Below are positions 1 through 9,732 of a DNA stretch of 64,000 nucleotides, piece by piece. Location of the stretch: positions 1-64,000 of the forward strand of contig NZ_CVQP01000012.1 of assembly GCF_001040705.1 (NCBI RefSeq), in the 5' to 3' direction. A model generated the notes under the pieces. It worked only from the letters and a program-made list of their open reading frames with translations, ran no database searches and had not been told where the DNA came from. How positions within the stretch are numbered: the first letter of the stretch is position 1; each line of letters begins with the position of its first letter. The translations under genes were made by a program, and so were the position numbers. The DNA comes from Rhodococcus sp. RD6.2. Lineage in GTDB: Bacteria; Actinomycetota; Actinomycetes; Mycobacteriales; Mycobacteriaceae.

Positions 1-519
<519 letters not shown>

Positions 520-582
520 GTCTGGTACTGATGAATTCGACCGTGACCGCGGTCGAGACGAGCGATGTGGGAGTGAGCCGAC

Positions 583-1551
583 ATGCGCGCAGTGCAGGTG
601 GTCGAAGCGATCGGACCCGACGGGGTGCGGGCCGTCGACCTACCCGAACCCGACCCCGCAGGCCAGGTCCTCGTCGACCTGGACGCCGCCGGCGTCTCCT
701 TCCCCGACTTCTTGCAGACGTCGGGCGGATACCAGGTGGTCCGCCCCACTCCGTTCGTCCCCGGCGTCGAGGGTGCGGGCATCGTCCGGGAAGCGCCCGG
801 CGACAGCGGATTCCGCCCGGGGGACCGCGTCGTGGTCCTCGCGTTCGGCGGGGCGTGGCAGCGCACCGTCGCGGTGCACCCGAGCACCGTGTTCGCCCTG
901 CCCGACGCCGTCACTCTCACCGCGGGCGCCGGGTTCCTCATGAACTACCTCACCGCCCACTTCGCGCTCACCGAGCGCGCCCGGATCCGCGCCGGTGAGA
1001 CCGTCCTCGTGCACGGCGCCGCGGGCGGACTCGGGACCGCGTGCCTACAGGTCGCGGCCGCGCTCGGACTCGACACGATCGCAGTCGTCAGCACGGAGGA
1101 CAAGGCCGCGGTGGCGAAAGCCAACCGCGCCACCCACGCCGTCCTCGCCGACGGATTCAAGGACGCCGTCGCCGAACTCACCGGCGGCCGTGGCGTCGAC
1201 ATCGTCCTCGACCCCGTCGGCGGCGATCGGTTCCTCGACAGCCTGCGCAGCCTCGCCGCGAACGGCAGGCACGTGGTGCTCGGGTTCACCGGCGGCGACA
1301 TCCCCACGGTCAAGGTCAATCGTCTTCTGCTGAAGAACATCTCGGTGGTCGGTGCCGGGTGGGGCGAGTACATCCGCGAGGACTTCGGCTACCCGGCCCG
1401 CCAGTGGGCCGAACTGGAACCGCTGCTGGCCTCCGGCGCGCTGCAGGTCGCGGAACCGACCCTGTTCCCGCTCGAGCGGGCGGGCGACGCACTCAAGAGC
1501 CTCGAATCACGCAGCGCCACCGGCAAAGTCGCGCTGTCACTGACGACGTAG
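583..1551 (+). CDS. NADPH:quinone oxidoreductase (zinc-independent MDR family)
   Basis: A 322-residue medium-chain dehydrogenase/reductase of the quinone oxidoreductase branch. Visible features are the N-terminal GroES-like domain (SFPDFLQTSGGY near residues 39-50 and PFVPGVEGAG near 58-67) and the Rossmann cofactor motif VHGAAGGLGTACLQVA near residues 143-158. The catalytic zinc ligands of alcohol dehydrogenases are absent, as expected for this branch. It would use NADPH to reduce quinones or enones in the cytosol. It is followed after 14 bases by an enoyl-CoA hydratase gene on the same strand, so the two probably form an operon for acyl-CoA or aromatic catabolism. The physiological substrate cannot be read from sequence. 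Confidence 0.85.
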   Translation: MRAVQVVEAIGPDGVRAVDLPEPDPAGQVLVDLDAAGVSFPDFLQTSGGYQVVRPTPFVPGVEGAGIVREAPGDSGFRPGDRVVVLAFGGAWQRTVAVHPSTVFALPDAVTLTAGAGFLMNYLTAHFALTERARIRAGETVLVHGAAGGLGTACLQVAAALGLDTIAVVSTEDKAAVAKANRATHAVLADGFKDAVAELTGGRGVDIVLDPVGGDRFLDSLRSLAANGRHVVLGFTGGDIPTVKVNRLLLKNISVVGAGWGEYIREDFGYPARQWAELEPLLASGALQVAEPTLFPLERAGDALKSLESRSATGKVALSLTT

Positions 1552-1565
1552 AGAGAAGGGCAACC

Positions 1566-2357
1566 ATGAGCACCGACACCCCCGAGGTCCTGGTCGACCT
1601 GGCCGACGGAATCCTTCGTATCAGCCTCAACCGCCCGAAGTCGATGAACGCGGTGACCACTGAGGCGCTCGACGCCGTCGCCGATGCCCTCGACAAGCAC
1701 GCCGACGATCGCTCGGTCCAGGCCGTCCTCCTGACCGGCACCGGCAAGGCGTTCTGCACCGGCGCCGACCTCGCCGCGAGCAAGGACAAGATCGGGGGAC
1801 CCGGCCCCGCCGACGCCTCTACCATCGACGCCGCCAATCGCGCCGCCGCCGCCCTGCGCGCCTTCCCGAGGCCCGTCGTCGCCGCCGTCAACGGGCCCGC
1901 CGCCGGTGTCGGTGTCTCCCTCGCTCTGGCCGCGGACCTCACCGTGGCGACGGAGTCGAGCTACCTGCTGCTCGCGTTCACCCGGATCGGCCTCATGCCC
2001 GACGGCGGCGCCACCGCCCTCGTCGCCGCGTCCATCGGCCGCGCCCGCGCGCTGAAAATGGCGCTGCTCGCCGAGCGGCTTCCCGCCGCGGACGCGCTCG
2101 ACGCGGGCCTGATCGCCGAGGTCTACCCGGACGCCACGTTCGCCGCCGACGTCGAGGCCCTGCTGCAGCGTTTCGTCCACGGACCCTCGGAAGCGTTCGC
2201 GGCCACCAAGTCCGCCATCAACGACGCGACCCTCGGACAGCTCGACCCGGCCTTCGAGCGTGAGCGCGCCGGGCAGCTCGACCTGCTCGTGTCGCCCGAC
2301 TTCATCGAGGGTGTCGACGCGTTCCTCGCCAAGCGTCCGGCGGTGTTCGGGCGCTGA
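1566..2357 (+). CDS. Enoyl-CoA hydratase/isomerase family protein
   Basis: A 263-residue crotonase-fold protein of normal family length. The ATG at 1566 follows AGAGAAGGGCAACC, a plausible ribosome-binding site. Key stretches are RISLNRPKSMNAV, the oxyanion-hole motif GKAFCTGADLA near residue 63-73, and VVAAVNGPAAGVGVSLALAADL near 103-124. The position of the second catalytic Glu of true hydratases reads MPDGGATAL, with Asp instead, which is common among isomerase-like or PaaG-like members, so the exact reaction is uncertain. The gene lies 14 bases after the quinone oxidoreductase gene and is probably cotranscribed with it. Confidence 0.88.
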   Translation: MSTDTPEVLVDLADGILRISLNRPKSMNAVTTEALDAVADALDKHADDRSVQAVLLTGTGKAFCTGADLAASKDKIGGPGPADASTIDAANRAAAALRAFPRPVVAAVNGPAAGVGVSLALAADLTVATESSYLLLAFTRIGLMPDGGATALVAASIGRARALKMALLAERLPAADALDAGLIAEVYPDATFAADVEALLQRFVHGPSEAFAATKSAINDATLGQLDPAFERERAGQLDLLVSPDFIEGVDAFLAKRPAVFGR

Positions 2358-2397
2358 CGTCGGGATCAGGCGCGCGGCGGGACCGGGTAGCACACAG

Positions 2398-2967
2398 CTA
2401 CCCGGCGTCCTCTTCGACCATGGACACGACCGGGTTACCCGCGGGATCGAACAGGTTCAGACCACACGAGTCGCACTCGCCGTCAACAGGCTTCGCTTCC
2501 GTCTTGGGTAGCTGCCACACGTTCATGTCTCCACACGGACAGACAATGGTGTAAAGCACCTCGGGAGAAGGTCGATCCAGACCCCACACCCGACCCGATG
2601 CCTTCGTGCGACGCATGACGCCGACTCGGTACGTGTCGTCTCCGGAACGCAGTTCGCCGAGCGCCAATCCCGCACTCGCCAAGGCGTCATCCACTGCGCG
2701 CAGGATCGCCGGCACGTGCTCACCGCGCTCCACGTCCGCCCCGGCTGCTTCCCTGGCCGCGGACTCGACCGCAGCGACGACCGCGTGGTCCTTCCCGAAG
2801 GCCGCCACCCGACCCGCCACGAACTGCGCTATCTGCCCGGGCCGGTCCTCACCGGACCAGTCGACCGGCAAGAGAACACCCTCCCGGATCAAGGAATCCA
2901 CCACATCATCCGTATCGAGCACGAACCCCCGCTCGGCCGCCGCAAGGAAAAACGCCATATCGTTCAT
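2398..2967 (-). CDS. Hypothetical protein with C-terminal zinc-ribbon-like cysteines
   Basis: A 189-residue protein with no family I recognise. The first half is alpha-helical looking and charged. The C-terminal part carries CPCGDMNVWQLP and then CDSCGLNLFDP, a CxC...CxxC arrangement resembling a small zinc ribbon. There is no signal peptide and no membrane segment. It is convergent with the enoyl-CoA hydratase gene (40-base gap) and transcribed away from the TetR gene to its right, with which it could share a promoter region only if transcription read through. A cytosolic, metal-binding role is inferred; no function is proposed. Confidence 0.7.
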   Translation of the reverse strand: MNDMAFFLAAAERGFVLDTDDVVDSLIREGVLLPVDWSGEDRPGQIAQFVAGRVAAFGKDHAVVAAVESAAREAAGADVERGEHVPAILRAVDDALASAGLALGELRSGDDTYRVGVMRRTKASGRVWGLDRPSPEVLYTIVCPCGDMNVWQLPKTEAKPVDGECDSCGLNLFDPAGNPVVSMVEEDAG

Positions 2968-3110
2968 GCCGACAGCCTACGAACGAGCCGCGCCCGGAGC
3001 AGGTCGTCGCTGCGATCATTGGGATGGTCAACGCACCTGGCACGAGCGGTCGGCGCCACGAACGGCCAAGGTGATCGCGAGGCCCTCGGCGACAGTGGCA
3101 GTGTCGAACC

Positions 3111-3749
3111 TTATTTCACGCCAACGATCTTCATCACGATCGCGACGTACTTGCCCGCGACCTCCTGCGGTGACAGGGTGCCCTCCGCGTGATACCACCG
3201 CGGAATCGACTGGCACATACCGAGAATGGCGCGAGTGATCTCGGCGGGATCGTCGACGTCGAACGTACCGCTCTCGGCGCCTGCCTCGACGATCTGCAGC
3301 ACCACTTCCTCGATGCCCTTGCGGACCGCGCGGTACCGCTGACGGTTCTCCGCGCTCAGGTAGCGGACCTCGCCCTCGAGCGACGCCAGCCGCGGCCGCG
3401 TCGTCATCCGCAGCACGATCGCCTCGACGACGTTCGCGAGCCGGCGCACCGGATCGTCGCCGCCCTCCTCGTCCGCCGCGTGCGCCCGGGCCAGGACGTC
3501 GGCCGTCGACAACTCGAGCAGCGCGATCAGCAGCCCCTCTTTGTTCTCGTGGTGGTAGTACAGGGCGGGCACCGTCACACCGACCCGACGTGCCACCTCG
3601 CGAACCGTCGTCCCGTGATAACCGAGCTCGTAGAACGCGTCGAGGGACGCCGACAGGATCGGCGTCAGCTGGACCTCCTCGAGCTGCCGCCAGTCGATGT
3701 GCGACTCGTCCTGTGCCGGTCCGACCGGTTCACCCATTGCCCTACCCAC
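3111..3749 (-). CDS. TetR/AcrR family transcriptional regulator
   Basis: A 212-residue TetR-type regulator. The N-terminal helix-turn-helix is clear: ILSASLDAFYELGYHGTTV, then REVARRVGVTVPALYYHHENKEGLL at about residues 48-73. The C-terminal ligand-binding half includes ILGMCQSIPRWYHAEGTLSP. Two in-frame starts are possible, GTG at 3749 and ATG at 3737; neither has a decisive ribosome-binding site. The gene stands alone between a hypothetical gene and the PE/PPE/EspG cluster, both on the same strand. Its target and ligand are unknown; the ligand domain resembles regulators of acyl-CoA catabolism. Confidence 0.88.
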   Translation of the reverse strand: MGRAMGEPVGPAQDESHIDWRQLEEVQLTPILSASLDAFYELGYHGTTVREVARRVGVTVPALYYHHENKEGLLIALLELSTADVLARAHAADEEGGDDPVRRLANVVEAIVLRMTTRPRLASLEGEVRYLSAENRQRYRAVRKGIEEVVLQIVEAGAESGTFDVDDPAEITRAILGMCQSIPRWYHAEGTLSPQEVAGKYVAIVMKIVGVK

Positions 3750-3807
3750 GCGTTCTCGATCGCCCGATTGTCACTGGAAGGGTACCGGTCGCCGAACGGT
3801 GCCCTCG

Positions 3808-4602
3808 TCAGGACGATTCGATTCCCCGCGGGGAGGCGGCCCATTTCAGCAGGTCACGGATCGCCTGACGGACTCGCGTGTCGCCGCCGGGACCCAGCGT
3901 CGACCACGCGACGCCGTCCGGGGCGATGCTCGACGTTCCCACGACACGGCCGTGATCGGTGTCGAACACCGAGACGGGGGCACTCGTCCACCGGCGTCCG
4001 TCGCCGTGCACGAGGGCGACGATCTCGGCGTGCGCGTGGCAGGCCGAGAGGGCCGACGCCAGCCGCTCGGTGTCCCGCGCGCCCAGTTCGGCGAGCCTGC
4101 GGACCACGGCAGGAGGGTCGGTGAGGTCGCCGAGCGCGAGCACCAGATGGTCGGTGGGTGCACTGATCGAGTCGACCTCCAGCGCCGCACCGCGCCCGAT
4201 CACGTCGAGAACCAGGTCCGGTTCCGCGGTCGCGACCTCGGTCAGGACGTAGGAGTCCGGCCCCCGCAACGCCAGGACGGTCAACGGTCCCGCCTGTGCC
4301 AGACACATCCGGGACACCGCGCCGCCGCGGTACCAGCGGACGGCGAGCTCGACGTCGGGACGGGCGAGGATCGCGAGCCGGTCCACGAGATCGGAGTGTG
4401 GATGCCCACCTGGCAGCAGCCCGCGCTTCGACAGCGACTCGCGCGAGGTGACGAACGCTGCGTCGCGCGCGACCGCGGTGTCGAACCGTGGCCTCACGTC
4501 CAGTACGACGGGCAGTTCGTCGACACCCGCCAGGTGCGCGAGCAGGTCCAGTTCGTCGACGTCGAGCGTGACGGACTGGAGGCGATGACCGGAAGGGGTC
4601 AC
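3808..4602 (-). CDS. ESX secretion-associated protein, EspG family
   Basis: A 264-residue EspG-like protein. EspG chaperones bind the tip of PPE proteins in the cytosol and deliver PE-PPE pairs to the ESX type VII secretion machinery. Supporting features are the position directly after a PPE gene, the family-typical opening LDVDELDLLAHLAGVDELP, and the central WYRGGAVSRMCLAQAGPLTVLAL. The GTG start at 4602 overlaps the PPE stop codon by four bases (GTGA), which implies translational coupling and decides the start. No esxA/esxB or ecc genes lie nearby, so the partner secretion machine must be encoded elsewhere. Confidence 0.8.
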   Translation of the reverse strand: MTPSGHRLQSVTLDVDELDLLAHLAGVDELPVVLDVRPRFDTAVARDAAFVTSRESLSKRGLLPGGHPHSDLVDRLAILARPDVELAVRWYRGGAVSRMCLAQAGPLTVLALRGPDSYVLTEVATAEPDLVLDVIGRGAALEVDSISAPTDHLVLALGDLTDPPAVVRRLAELGARDTERLASALSACHAHAEIVALVHGDGRRWTSAPVSVFDTDHGRVVGTSSIAPDGVAWSTLGPGGDTRVRQAIRDLLKWAASPRGIESS

Positions 4603-5768
4603 CGATCGCCGCCGATGACGGACGGAATGACGACGCGGCCGTCCTCGAAATGCTCGAAGTTCTTCAGGTAGCCGGGCGTCTGACGCTCTTCCTCGTCGGA
4701 TGCCTGCCCCTGGCCGGATGTCAGCGGGGCACCGACACTTCCCGCCCGGGCCGACGCCGCGGACTCGACACGCGCCGACTCGACGACCGGGGTCGTTGTC
4801 GCGGCTGCGGCGGTGCCTCGGCCCGCGCTCGACTCGGCGGCGCCGCCCCACCCCTCCGGAAGCGTCACACGCGACGACCCCGACGACATACCAGGGACGC
4901 CCGACATGAGAGGCCCGCCGCCCGCCCGCGCCGCATGAACCTCCGCGCCGGACGATCCGCGAGTGCTCGGGCCCGGCTGAGCGATGCCGGCGCCACCGAT
5001 CGCCGACACCGCCGACGGCGCGAGGGACGCGGTCGCCTGGGCGATCGAGCTCAGCCCCGTACCGACGACACTGCCCGCCTGCGACGCCGCGCTCACCACC
5101 GCGGGACTCGGAACCTGCGCAAGCGCCCCACCGACGGCGTTCTGCACTGCCTGCGCCGGGTTCACGAGGAAGTCGGAGACGACAGTGGGCACCGGCGCCT
5201 GCGGTGCAACGGCGGGCCCGCCCGCGGAGACGTTCGACAGCGGGGGCGGCGGCGTGAAGTTCGCCGGTGTCGCGGCGATGCTCGACGCCGACTCGTACGC
5301 CTCCATCACCAACGCCGCGCGCAGGTCCATCGCCCGATCCGCGGCTTCGGCGGCGGCACCGGCACCGGCAAGCGAGCCACCGACCGTGTGCGCGGCGACC
5401 TTCGCGGCCTGGACCGCGGCGATCTCCACCAGGCTCGGCATGGTCGCGCGCGCCACCGTGTGCGCGGTCGCAAGTGCCGCGGCCTTCGTCGCGGTCGCGC
5501 CTGCCAGTACCGACGACTGATCGGTCCAGGCGTGAAACGGTGCCAGCTTCGCCAGCGCCGCGTCCGCAGCGATGCCACCCCATCCGACACACAGGTCGGC
5601 CATCACCTTCGTGAGGGTCAGTGTCGCGTCGGCGTAGCTCGACGCCAGCGACGCCCACGCGCTGCTCGCCGCAGACAGGGGTGCCGGCCCGATCCCGCCG
5701 TTGAGGGTGGTCGAGTTGACTGTCGCGCCGCGCGGATACCAGACGACACCGGTGAATCCCAAGGTCAT
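4599..5768 (-). CDS. PPE family protein
   Basis: A 389-residue protein with an N-terminal PPE-type helical domain. GFTGVVWYPRGATVNS takes the place of the usual PPE opening. The WASLASSYADATLTLTKVMADLCVGWGGIAADAA region (residues about 38-72) matches the long helix pair with the WxG-like turn, and AFHAW-like PFHAWTDQS follows. The second half is low-complexity, rich in Ala, Gly, Pro, Ser and Thr, and ends in a short charged tail. PPE proteins pair with PE proteins and are exported by ESX systems. The PE gene lies 30 bases upstream and the EspG gene overlaps downstream, so this is a compact PE-PPE-EspG operon. Confidence 0.82.
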   Translation of the reverse strand: MTLGFTGVVWYPRGATVNSTTLNGGIGPAPLSAASSAWASLASSYADATLTLTKVMADLCVGWGGIAADAALAKLAPFHAWTDQSSVLAGATATKAAALATAHTVARATMPSLVEIAAVQAAKVAAHTVGGSLAGAGAAAEAADRAMDLRAALVMEAYESASSIAATPANFTPPPPLSNVSAGGPAVAPQAPVPTVVSDFLVNPAQAVQNAVGGALAQVPSPAVVSAASQAGSVVGTGLSSIAQATASLAPSAVSAIGGAGIAQPGPSTRGSSGAEVHAARAGGGPLMSGVPGMSSGSSRVTLPEGWGGAAESSAGRGTAAAATTTPVVESARVESAASARAGSVGAPLTSGQGQASDEEERQTPGYLKNFEHFEDGRVVIPSVIGGDR

Positions 5769-5798
5769 GGCAGTTCTCCTACTGTCGAAGAGTCGCGG

Positions 5799-6107
5799 TC
5801 ACATGCCCGCGGCGAGCGCGGTGCCGAACGAGTGGTCCTGGCCCTCGTACTCGGCGGCCTGCTTCCGCAGCGTCGCCGCAGCGCCGAGCAGTTCCGCAAT
5901 GCCGGTCGTGGCCGATGGCAGGAAACTGTCGGCGATCGAATTGAAATGGGACGCGGTCAGGATCGACACCTCCTCCGTGCCCGCGGGAGGCAGGTGGAGA
6001 GCGGGCGCGGACGCGTCGAGGGTCGCCTGCATCCGGTGCGCCACGGCCTCGAGCTGGGCGGCCGCGGCGAGCAGGGCGTCGGGTGAGACGAAGACGTGTC
6101 CGGACAA
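5799..6107 (-). CDS. PE-family small helical protein
   Basis: A 102-residue, all-helical protein with the size and layout of a PE domain. It opens with SGHVFVSPDALLAAAAQLEA and ends without an extended tail. The start is TTG at 6107, preceded at suitable spacing by GGAGGG. The TEEVSILTASHFNSIAD turn is where PE proteins carry their conserved YxxxD/E-adjacent loop. It is expected to form a heterodimer with the PPE product encoded 30 bases downstream. The assignment rests on size, helical pattern and operon context more than on strict motif identity. Confidence 0.75.
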   Translation of the reverse strand: MSGHVFVSPDALLAAAAQLEAVAHRMQATLDASAPALHLPPAGTEEVSILTASHFNSIADSFLPSATTGIAELLGAAATLRKQAAEYEGQDHSFGTALAAGM

Positions 6108-6210
6108 GGGTCGGCCCTCCTGGCTGGATCGAAATGTGATCTGTCAGGGGGTTGGACGCAGCGGCGGCGGGAATGGTTCCCCGGCCCTCGTCCGGCGGGT
6201 TCTGGTGGGG

Positions 6211-6561
6211 TCAGCCCCAACCGAGCTCGTGCAGGCGGTCCTCTTCGATGCCGAAGTAGTGGGCGATCTCGTGGATGACGGTGACCGCGACCTCCTCGAC
6301 GACCTGCTCCTCGGTGTCGCACATCTCCAGGATCGCGTCCCGGTAGATGGTGATCGTGTCGGGCAGGGAGCCGCCGTAGTGGCTGTCCCGTTCGGTGAGC
6401 GCGATGCCGTGATACAGCCCGAGCAGGCCGGGGTCGTCGGCATCACGGGCGTCGACGAGGACGACCACGTTGTCGATCGCGGCGGCCAGTCGGGGAGGAA
6501 TGAGGTCGAGTGCTTCGGAGACCAGGTCGTCGAACCGGGCCTCGGACATGACTACCGCCAT
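6211..6561 (-). CDS. Zincin-like metallopeptidase family protein (Rv3836-like)
   Basis: A 116-residue protein with the zinc-binding motif HEIAHYFGI (HExxH) near its C-terminus, characteristic of the small actinobacterial metallopeptidase family formerly DUF1025. The N-terminal MSEARFDDLVSEALDLIPP is also typical. The ATG at 6561 shares one base with the stop of the upstream septum-formation gene (TGATG); an internal ATG at 6549 is an alternative start. The order serS, septum-formation gene, metallopeptidase matches Rv3834c-Rv3835-Rv3836 in M. tuberculosis. No peptidase activity is established for this family to my knowledge, so the role is inferred from the fold. Confidence 0.85.
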   Translation of the reverse strand: MAVVMSEARFDDLVSEALDLIPPRLAAAIDNVVVLVDARDADDPGLLGLYHGIALTERDSHYGGSLPDTITIYRDAILEMCDTEEQVVEEVAVTVIHEIAHYFGIEEDRLHELGWG

Positions 6562-7706
6562 CAGTTCTCCAGCGGCGCGGCGCCGGGCAGCGGTACCGGG
6601 ATGGATCGGCCTTCGGGCAGCGGCGGCGGCGCGACCGGCGGGACACCGTTGATCAGGATGTCGCCCGTGGCGCTGCCGACGATCGGGGCGAAGCCGCCGC
6701 CGTCGACCTCCTTGCCGACGGAGCAGTTGACCTTGCGGCTACCCGCGAGCCAGCTGCTCAGCTCGAGGTTGTCCCAGAACAGCGTGAGGGTCTTGTTGCG
6801 CAGCGCGTCCGGCGAACCGAGGTATTCGTTCGCCGCCTGGGTGCACGTCTCCTCCAGGTAGGCGTCCTGATCGGCGACCGAGGGGAAGCCGCCCGGGAAC
6901 TTCGCGGCGAGGTCCACCACGGAGATGGCCTCGAATGCGTGCGCCTGCGAGCAGTCCAGCGGATCGCTCGGCACGTTCTGGTTGATGCCGATGCAGGTGC
7001 CGGTGTCCCAGACCTTCGACTGGTCCTGACCGGCCACGGAATTCGTCACTGCCAGGATCGTCCCCGTGGTGCTTGACCGCTGCAGGCCGCAGCGGATGGT
7101 CCGTTCACCCGCAGCCCAGCCGGCCTCGCCGGGGTTGATCAGACCGACGCTGAACTTGCCGTGCGGGTCGAAGTGCGCACCCAGGTACTCGTTGACGGCA
7201 GGGGTGCAGTGCTCGTCGCGGAGCTGGGAGAACCGCAGGACGCTCGGAAACCGCGAGCCGGGGCCGAACTCGGCGCCGGGGAACACGCTGAGGTCGATGT
7301 CGGATGCCACCTCGAACAGGTGCTCGCCGGAGCAGTCGACCTTCTCGAGGTCACTGGCGTCCGCTTCGTTCCAGGTCAGGCAGTCTCCGGTGGTGGCGGT
7401 GGCAAACGCCTCACCCGCAACAGCGCCGGTCGCGCGGGGTCCGGCGCTGCCCGCATTCGTCGTCAGTTCCTCGCCGCCCTTGAACCCACCGGAGATCACG
7501 ATGGTCGCGAGTGCCGCGATGACGGCGCCGAGGGCGACCGCGATCAGAGCTCGCCGGGTGGTCTTCGCGGACAACTGCGTGCCGCCCGTCCAGCGCGAAA
7601 CCCCGGACCAGGCGTCCCCGGCGGCAGCATCTGACCGACCGGCTGCCGGGGTGTCGCCGCCGTCGGGTGTCGGGTTGTCGCCTGGGGCGTTGTGTTCGTC
7701 GGACAT
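6561..7706 (-). CDS. Septum formation family membrane protein (Rv3835-like)
   Basis: A protein of about 381 residues. It has a Gly/Asp/Pro-rich cytosolic N-terminus, one membrane span ([20 protein letters not shown]) and a large external region with two related halves. Each half has paired cysteines, for example [10 protein letters not shown]...[11 protein letters not shown] and GTCIGIN...[10 protein letters not shown], typical of the septum-formation domain. ATG at 7706 is chosen because codons upstream look non-coding; a longer frame reaches 7805. It is divergent from serS and overlaps the metallopeptidase gene by one base. Known context in mycobacteria links this family to cell division or envelope biology without a defined reaction. 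Confidence 0.8.
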   Translation of the reverse strand: MSDEHNAPGDNPTPDGGDTPAAGRSDAAAGDAWSGVSRWTGGTQLSAKTTRRALIAVALGAVIAALATIVISGGFKGGEELTTNAGSAGPRATGAVAGEAFATATTGDCLTWNEADASDLEKVDCSGEHLFEVASDIDLSVFPGAEFGPGSRFPSVLRFSQLRDEHCTPAVNEYLGAHFDPHGKFSVGLINPGEAGWAAGERTIRCGLQRSSTTGTILAVTNSVAGQDQSKVWDTGTCIGINQNVPSDPLDCSQAHAFEAISVVDLAAKFPGGFPSVADQDAYLEETCTQAANEYLGSPDALRNKTLTLFWDNLELSSWLAGSRKVNCSVGKEVDGGGFAPIVGSATGDILINGVPPVAPPPLPEGRSIPVPLPGAAPLEN

Positions 7707-7816
7707 CGCTTCCATCATGCCTGCCGAGCGCGTCCCGATCGCCGACACACCGAAACCGGAACGAGCGGTCGGCCTGCTCGACCACTCCACAAGCGTCGCC
7801 GTCACGACCGACCAAG

Positions 7817-7822
7817 TAGGGT
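7817..7822 (+). promoter_or_regulatory. -10 box for leaderless serS
   Basis: TAGGGT lies 7 nt upstream of the GTG start of serS, the spacing expected when transcription begins at the start codon. Confidence 0.5.
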
Positions 7823-7829
7823 TTCATGC

Positions 7830-9089
7830 GTGATTGACCTGAAGTTCCTGCGGGAAAACCCGGATGTCGTCCGCAAGTCGCAGCGCACGCGGGGTGAGGA
7901 TCCTGCGCTGGTCGACGCCCTCCTCGCGGCAGACGAGTCCCGCCGTGCGGCCGTGCTCGCCGGCGACAACCTGCGGGCCGAGCAGAAGGCGCTCGGCAAG
8001 AAGGTCGGGCAGGCCTCCCCGGAGGAGCGGCCCGCGTTGCTCGCCGGAGCGAAGGAACTTGCACAGCAGGTCAAGGATGCCGAGGCCGCTCAGCACGAAG
8101 CGGATGCCGCGCTCGACGCCGCTCAGCGGGCCATCTCGAACATCGTCCAGGACGGCGCTCCCGCGGGCGGCGAGGACGACTTCATCACCCTCGACACCGT
8201 CGGTGAGCTGCCGACCTTCGACTTCGAGCCGAAGGATCACCTCGAGCTCGGCGAGTCGCTCGGCCTTCTGGACATGGAACGCGGCGCGAAGGTGTCCGGC
8301 GCCCGCTTCTACTTCCTCACCGGCTACGGCGCGCTGCTCCAACTCGGCCTGCTGCAGCTCGCTGCGCAGAAGGCCACCGCCAACGGATTCACGATGATGA
8401 TCCCGCCTGTCCTCGTGCGCCCCGAGATCATGCAGGGCACCGGCTTCCTCGGGCAGCACTCGGAGGAGGTGTACCACCTCGAACAGGACGACCTGTACCT
8501 CGTCGGCACCTCGGAGGTCCCGCTCGCCGGCTACCACTCGGGGGAGATCGTCGACCTGAGCGCCGGTCCGAAGCGGTACGCGGGCTGGTCGTCGTGCTTC
8601 CGCCGCGAAGCGGGCAGCTACGGCAAGGACACCCGCGGCATCATCCGCGTCCACCAGTTCGACAAGGTGGAGATGTTCACCTACTGCAAGCCCGAAGACG
8701 CCGACGCGGAGCACCAGCGACTGCTCGGCTGGGAACGGGAGATGCTCGCTGCGATCGACGTCCCGTATCGGGTCATCGACGTCGCAGGTGGCGACCTCGG
8801 CTCCTCGGCGGCCCGCAAGTTCGACTGCGAGGCCTGGGTGCCGACGCAGCAGCGCTACCGTGAGCTGTCGTCGACCTCGAACTGCACCACCTTCCAGGCC
8901 CGCCGCCTCGGCGTGCGCTACCGCGACGACAACGGGAAGCCGCAGACCGCCGCGACCCTCAACGGCACCCTCGCCACCACCCGCTGGATGGTCGCGATCC
9001 TCGAGAACCACCAGCAGGCCGACGGGTCCGTCAAGGTTCCCGCCGCGCTGCAGCCGTTCGTCGGGACGGACGTGCTGCGCGCGCCCTAG
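7830..9089 (+). CDS. serS: Seryl-tRNA synthetase
   Basis: A 419-residue class II aminoacyl-tRNA synthetase that charges tRNA-Ser in the cytosol. The N-terminal coiled-coil tRNA-binding arm spans roughly residues 1-105 ([17 protein letters not shown] onward). The class II motifs follow: motif 2 in [22 protein letters not shown] and motif 3 in [19 protein letters not shown]. The length equals that of the M. tuberculosis enzyme. GTG at 7830 is the only start consistent with the family N-terminus and has a -10 box 7 nt upstream. It is divergent from the septum-formation gene, the same arrangement as Rv3834c/Rv3835. Confidence 0.97.
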   Translation: MIDLKFLRENPDVVRKSQRTRGEDPALVDALLAADESRRAAVLAGDNLRAEQKALGKKVGQASPEERPALLAGAKELAQQVKDAEAAQHEADAALDAAQRAISNIVQDGAPAGGEDDFITLDTVGELPTFDFEPKDHLELGESLGLLDMERGAKVSGARFYFLTGYGALLQLGLLQLAAQKATANGFTMMIPPVLVRPEIMQGTGFLGQHSEEVYHLEQDDLYLVGTSEVPLAGYHSGEIVDLSAGPKRYAGWSSCFRREAGSYGKDTRGIIRVHQFDKVEMFTYCKPEDADAEHQRLLGWEREMLAAIDVPYRVIDVAGGDLGSSAARKFDCEAWVPTQQRYRELSSTSNCTTFQARRLGVRYRDDNGKPQTAATLNGTLATTRWMVAILENHQQADGSVKVPAALQPFVGTDVLRAP

Positions 9090-9107
9090 CGTCTGCCCCC
9101 GATTCCA

Positions 9108-9167
9108 CCGAACGGGCGGTTACCACACCATCACGCGAGAAGATGGAACGGTAACCGCCCGTTCGGC
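9108..9167. terminator. Bidirectional hairpin terminator
   Basis: CCGAACGGGCGGTT (9108-9121) and its exact reverse complement (9154-9167) form a 14-bp stem with a 32-nt loop, between the convergent ends of serS and the SnoaL-like gene. Confidence 0.6.
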
Positions 9168-9177
9168 TTCGGTGGCC

Positions 9178-9618
9178 TCAGCGATCGGGGAGGTCGACTC
9201 CACGTCGTGCGGCGAGCTCACGCAGCTTCGCGTCGGCGTCGATGTCGACCGCCACGTACACGTGCAGTCCGTCCGGGTCCTCGCGCAGTACGTATTCGTA
9301 GTCGCTGTCTGTGAGGAGGTCTCCGGCGTCGTCGGTGAAGTGCCAGCGCACCCGGACCCGGACCACCACGTCCGTCAGCGGAGCGAACTCGAGCAGAGTG
9401 TGGCCGATGCCGCCGAGTCCGAGCTGCCGGTAGAGCGGATAGCCCTGCGCCAGTCCGGCTGCCATCTCGTCACGGCTCGACAGCGACCCCGTGAAGACAT
9501 CGGTGACCATCGTCCCCGGCATCCCCCACATCGCCGCCGTCACGGCGGCGTCGTAGGCGACGAGGGTGTTGCCGTAGGCGGTGAGGAACTCGTCCACAGC
9601 ATCGCGCGTCGGTGCCAT
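9178..9618 (-). CDS. SnoaL/NTF2-like protein
   Basis: A 146-residue protein with the alpha-plus-beta cone pattern of NTF2/SnoaL-like domains: an N-terminal helix pair (AVDEFLTAYGNTLVAYDAAVTAAMWGMPG), then a sheet-rich half with VVVRVRVRWHFTDDAG and DSDYEYVLREDPDGLHVYVAV. Such domains are small-molecule-binding or isomerase scaffolds. There is no signal peptide. It is convergent with serS and separated from the next upstream gene on its strand by a strong hairpin, so it is probably monocistronic. The ligand or reaction cannot be inferred. Confidence 0.7.
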   Translation of the reverse strand: MAPTRDAVDEFLTAYGNTLVAYDAAVTAAMWGMPGTMVTDVFTGSLSSRDEMAAGLAQGYPLYRQLGLGGIGHTLLEFAPLTDVVVRVRVRWHFTDDAGDLLTDSDYEYVLREDPDGLHVYVAVDIDADAKLRELAARRGVDLPDR

Positions 9619-9667
9619 GACCCCACCGTAGTCGCAGGGTCAGGCCGGTGAACGCCCCCGGACGGGT

Positions 9668-9716
9668 GGCGCAGTGTCACATCGTGCGCGTCAGATACAC
9701 GATGTGACACTGCGCC
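9668..9716. terminator. Perfect 19-bp hairpin terminator
   Basis: Bases 9668-9686 and 9698-9716 are exact reverse complements (GGCGCAGTGTCACATCGTG) around an 11-nt loop. The hairpin sits just after the stop of the minus-strand MBL/Rieske gene and before the SnoaL-like gene. There is no U-tract. Confidence 0.7.
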
Positions 9717-9732
9717 CACAAGGGGAGGGACG

